A DNA stretch of 64,000 bases from Lingula anatina (lineage: Eukaryota; Brachiopoda; Lingulata; Lingulida; Lingulidae): contig NW_019775773.1 of NCBI RefSeq assembly GCF_001039355.2, forward strand, positions 124,001-188,000. Direction: 5' to 3'. The notes beneath the pieces are model-generated. The model was not told where the DNA came from. It saw only the letters and a list, made by a program, of their open reading frames with translations, and made no database searches. Shown piece by piece: positions 62,205 to 64,000 of the stretch. How positions within the stretch are numbered: the first letter of the stretch is position 1; each line of letters begins with the position of its first letter. Position numbers and translations under genes: made by a program.

Positions 62205-64000
62205 TGATTAACCCCGGTAAGATAATTTGGAATGACAAAAATACAAAGACTGTTCTAAAAAACTATTATCTAAAACCGCGCTTTGAAAGAGTGAATAACG
62301 TGATTAGGCTTACAGATAGAACTTCAAAGCTATATATATAATATGCATGCAAGGCGAATTTGACCTTTAGGACTGCATGGCAAAACAATATGTAAATTTT
62401 CTAAACTTAATTAGTTAAAAAACAGCTTTTTAACATAAATTTACAAATGGGACGGCAAGAGCCCGCTCAAACAAATTCATGTAGATAGCCAGCTAACAGC
62501 TGGTTAAAAAAGTCATTACAAAAATATTACTTTTATTCATGAATGTAAGACGTCATTTGGGCAGTGTGCGGCGGCTTCATCCTAGAGGGTAGGGAATACC
62601 TTTTGCGTTCCGCGCGACTGGCCTTATTTTTCGAATGTGATGCGTTATTTGAGCCCAATATTCTGCGTGAAACGTGATTCAGAAATTCTTGGTGATTGGT
62701 GATTGGTCTGAATATTTCTTGGTGATTGGTGATTGCGCATATGCGCTGTTTTAATCCTAGTGATTGCATGAAATATCCGGTGAATAAATAGATAAATAAG
62801 CCTAAATAAAAGATGGGCAACTAAAGAAACGACAAAGAAGTGAAAAATGTAGTATACAATAGGCTACCATAATGTGAAAAATATATTATAGGCCTACCAA
62901 ATTTCAAATCGAATTCACCCCAGGCGCCAAATTGAAGGTATTCTATACTATTATTTGAAAATGCCCCCAAACCCTGTCTAAATATTCCGCAGAGTTAATT
63001 ACCTTTCCCAATACAGACCTTTAAAATGATAGAGCCTAAACCCTGAAAAAATAGGTTGCAATATACTTCCTTCTGAAATGCCAGGAAAATATGGCGGTAT
63101 AAATGAGTCATGATCGAGTCACTTAGAACTAAATTATTTAATTGAAAATGATACAGAACTGCCAATTCAAACGCAATGACAGTTCGAGCATCTTTTCGTT
63201 AGTAGGAGAAGGTTGCTTTTTTTCTCATCAAAAATCCCAAATAGTAGGCCTACACCTTCATTGTTTCACCAGAACATCCAGCTTGCAATGCGTATAGTAG
63301 CATTGTGATGCCGCGGGTTTGGTTTTGAAGTACTCAGTGGTGTCATATATAGGCAATGAGACGGTGTTCATGCTCAGGTAAAGAGGTAGTTTGAGGGACG
63401 GTTCGATCTTACATTTTTTTACCGCAAAAATCGCAATTTTGATGTCACCGGTAAAATGGCATTTGTGTTAATGCAAAGATATTTTGTCAGCAAACCTAGA
63501 TTATGGAGATTTTGAAAGAATTTGTCAAGAGGGGCAAGATCGGGTAAGGATAAATGTTATGCTCGACCATTTCTCAGAGATTACAGACGTAAACAAACGT
63601 ACATGTATCATTTTAACGTAACAAAGAATGAGCGCCGTAAAAACATGCGTGCGCACATATACAACGTCGCACGTACTCACAAAGTCGTGACAACAGAGAA
63701 CAATCAATGAATATAGAAAACAACACCTTCATATTTTTGGTCACGTATGTATCGGTAACGTATGTATCATATGAACAATTTTCACAGATAGTTAAAGGCA
63801 TTGGCAAGAAATCATTTTTGTCCCGTTTTCTTTTATTGTAATGTAACATTAAGACACCTCATGCGATATTATCCTGCACACACCTTCCCAAAAAGTATTC
63901 TGCAACATGTCTACGGGCCCTAATTTGACCATCGAAGGCATACAAGAAATACCTTGATTCTTCAGCAAAACCAACTTGTTCTTAGTGATGGTTGACCACG
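62205..64000. other. No gene recognised at the right edge
   Basis: Short open frames on both strands around 63.5-63.8 kb have no family resemblance. A gene edge beyond the window cannot be excluded. Confidence 0.5.
62686..62735. repeat. 30-bp-period direct repeat
   Basis: ttcttggtgattggtgattg occurs twice, 30 bases apart. Confidence 0.75.

Noticed and set aside
1-64000. CRISPR arrays, bacterial operons, tRNA or rRNA genes
   Set aside because: None seen. The window is eukaryotic and its repeats are microsatellites, MITEs and assembly duplications.

Overview
This is animal nuclear DNA: AT-rich, intron-dense, with GT-AG introns, many short exons, microsatellites and dispersed transposon-like repeats. 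The gene families point to an invertebrate; a mollusc or other lophotrochozoan is my guess, but nothing in the window fixes the species. All confidently recognised genes lie on the minus strand.

Layout. Bases 1-10,200 hold no gene I can support: there is an array built on the palindrome GCAAATTTGC, a 177-bp hAT-like MITE (4395-4571), a fold-back element (6014-6227) and a tandem duplication with a 38-bp minisatellite. At 10.2-13.5 kb are several short minus-strand exon candidates with good splice sites and no recognisable family. From 27,253 down to 19,160 lies a complete SLC35D-type nucleotide-sugar transporter (11 exons, 358 aa once one duplicated exon block is collapsed). From 53,190 down to 30,243, with a 5' UTR exon near 57.1 kb, lies the most striking gene: a 1,263-aa ROCO protein whose domains run NHR (Neuralized) - Roc GTPase - COR - Death - TIR - C-terminal CaaX box. 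From 61,698 down to 58,501 is a 519-aa SAM-dependent methyltransferase of the Rv2258c-like type, with about 130 histidine-rich residues inserted late in the catalytic domain. The last 2.2 kb hold homopolymers and microsatellites.

Assembly. The window has four single N characters (8298, 23629, 40164, 55126), and each marks the end of the first of two near-identical tandem copies. The largest pair (31768-40163 and 40165-49568) repeats 14 exons of the ROCO gene, another repeats four SLC35D exons, and two are non-coding. Collapsing one copy restores an intact frame in both genes, so I read these as unmerged haplotypes rather than biology, although the ROCO duplication happens to preserve the frame.

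How the genes relate. They do not form a pathway. The transporter supplies UDP-sugars to the ER/Golgi lumen, the methyltransferase is a small-molecule type enzyme of unknown substrate, and the ROCO protein looks like a GTP-regulated signalling or innate-immune scaffold that could be lipid-anchored. Gene-level coordinates and exon boundaries were derived by hand from splice sites and frame continuity; total coding lengths close exactly in all three genes (1,077, 3,792 and 1,560 nt).
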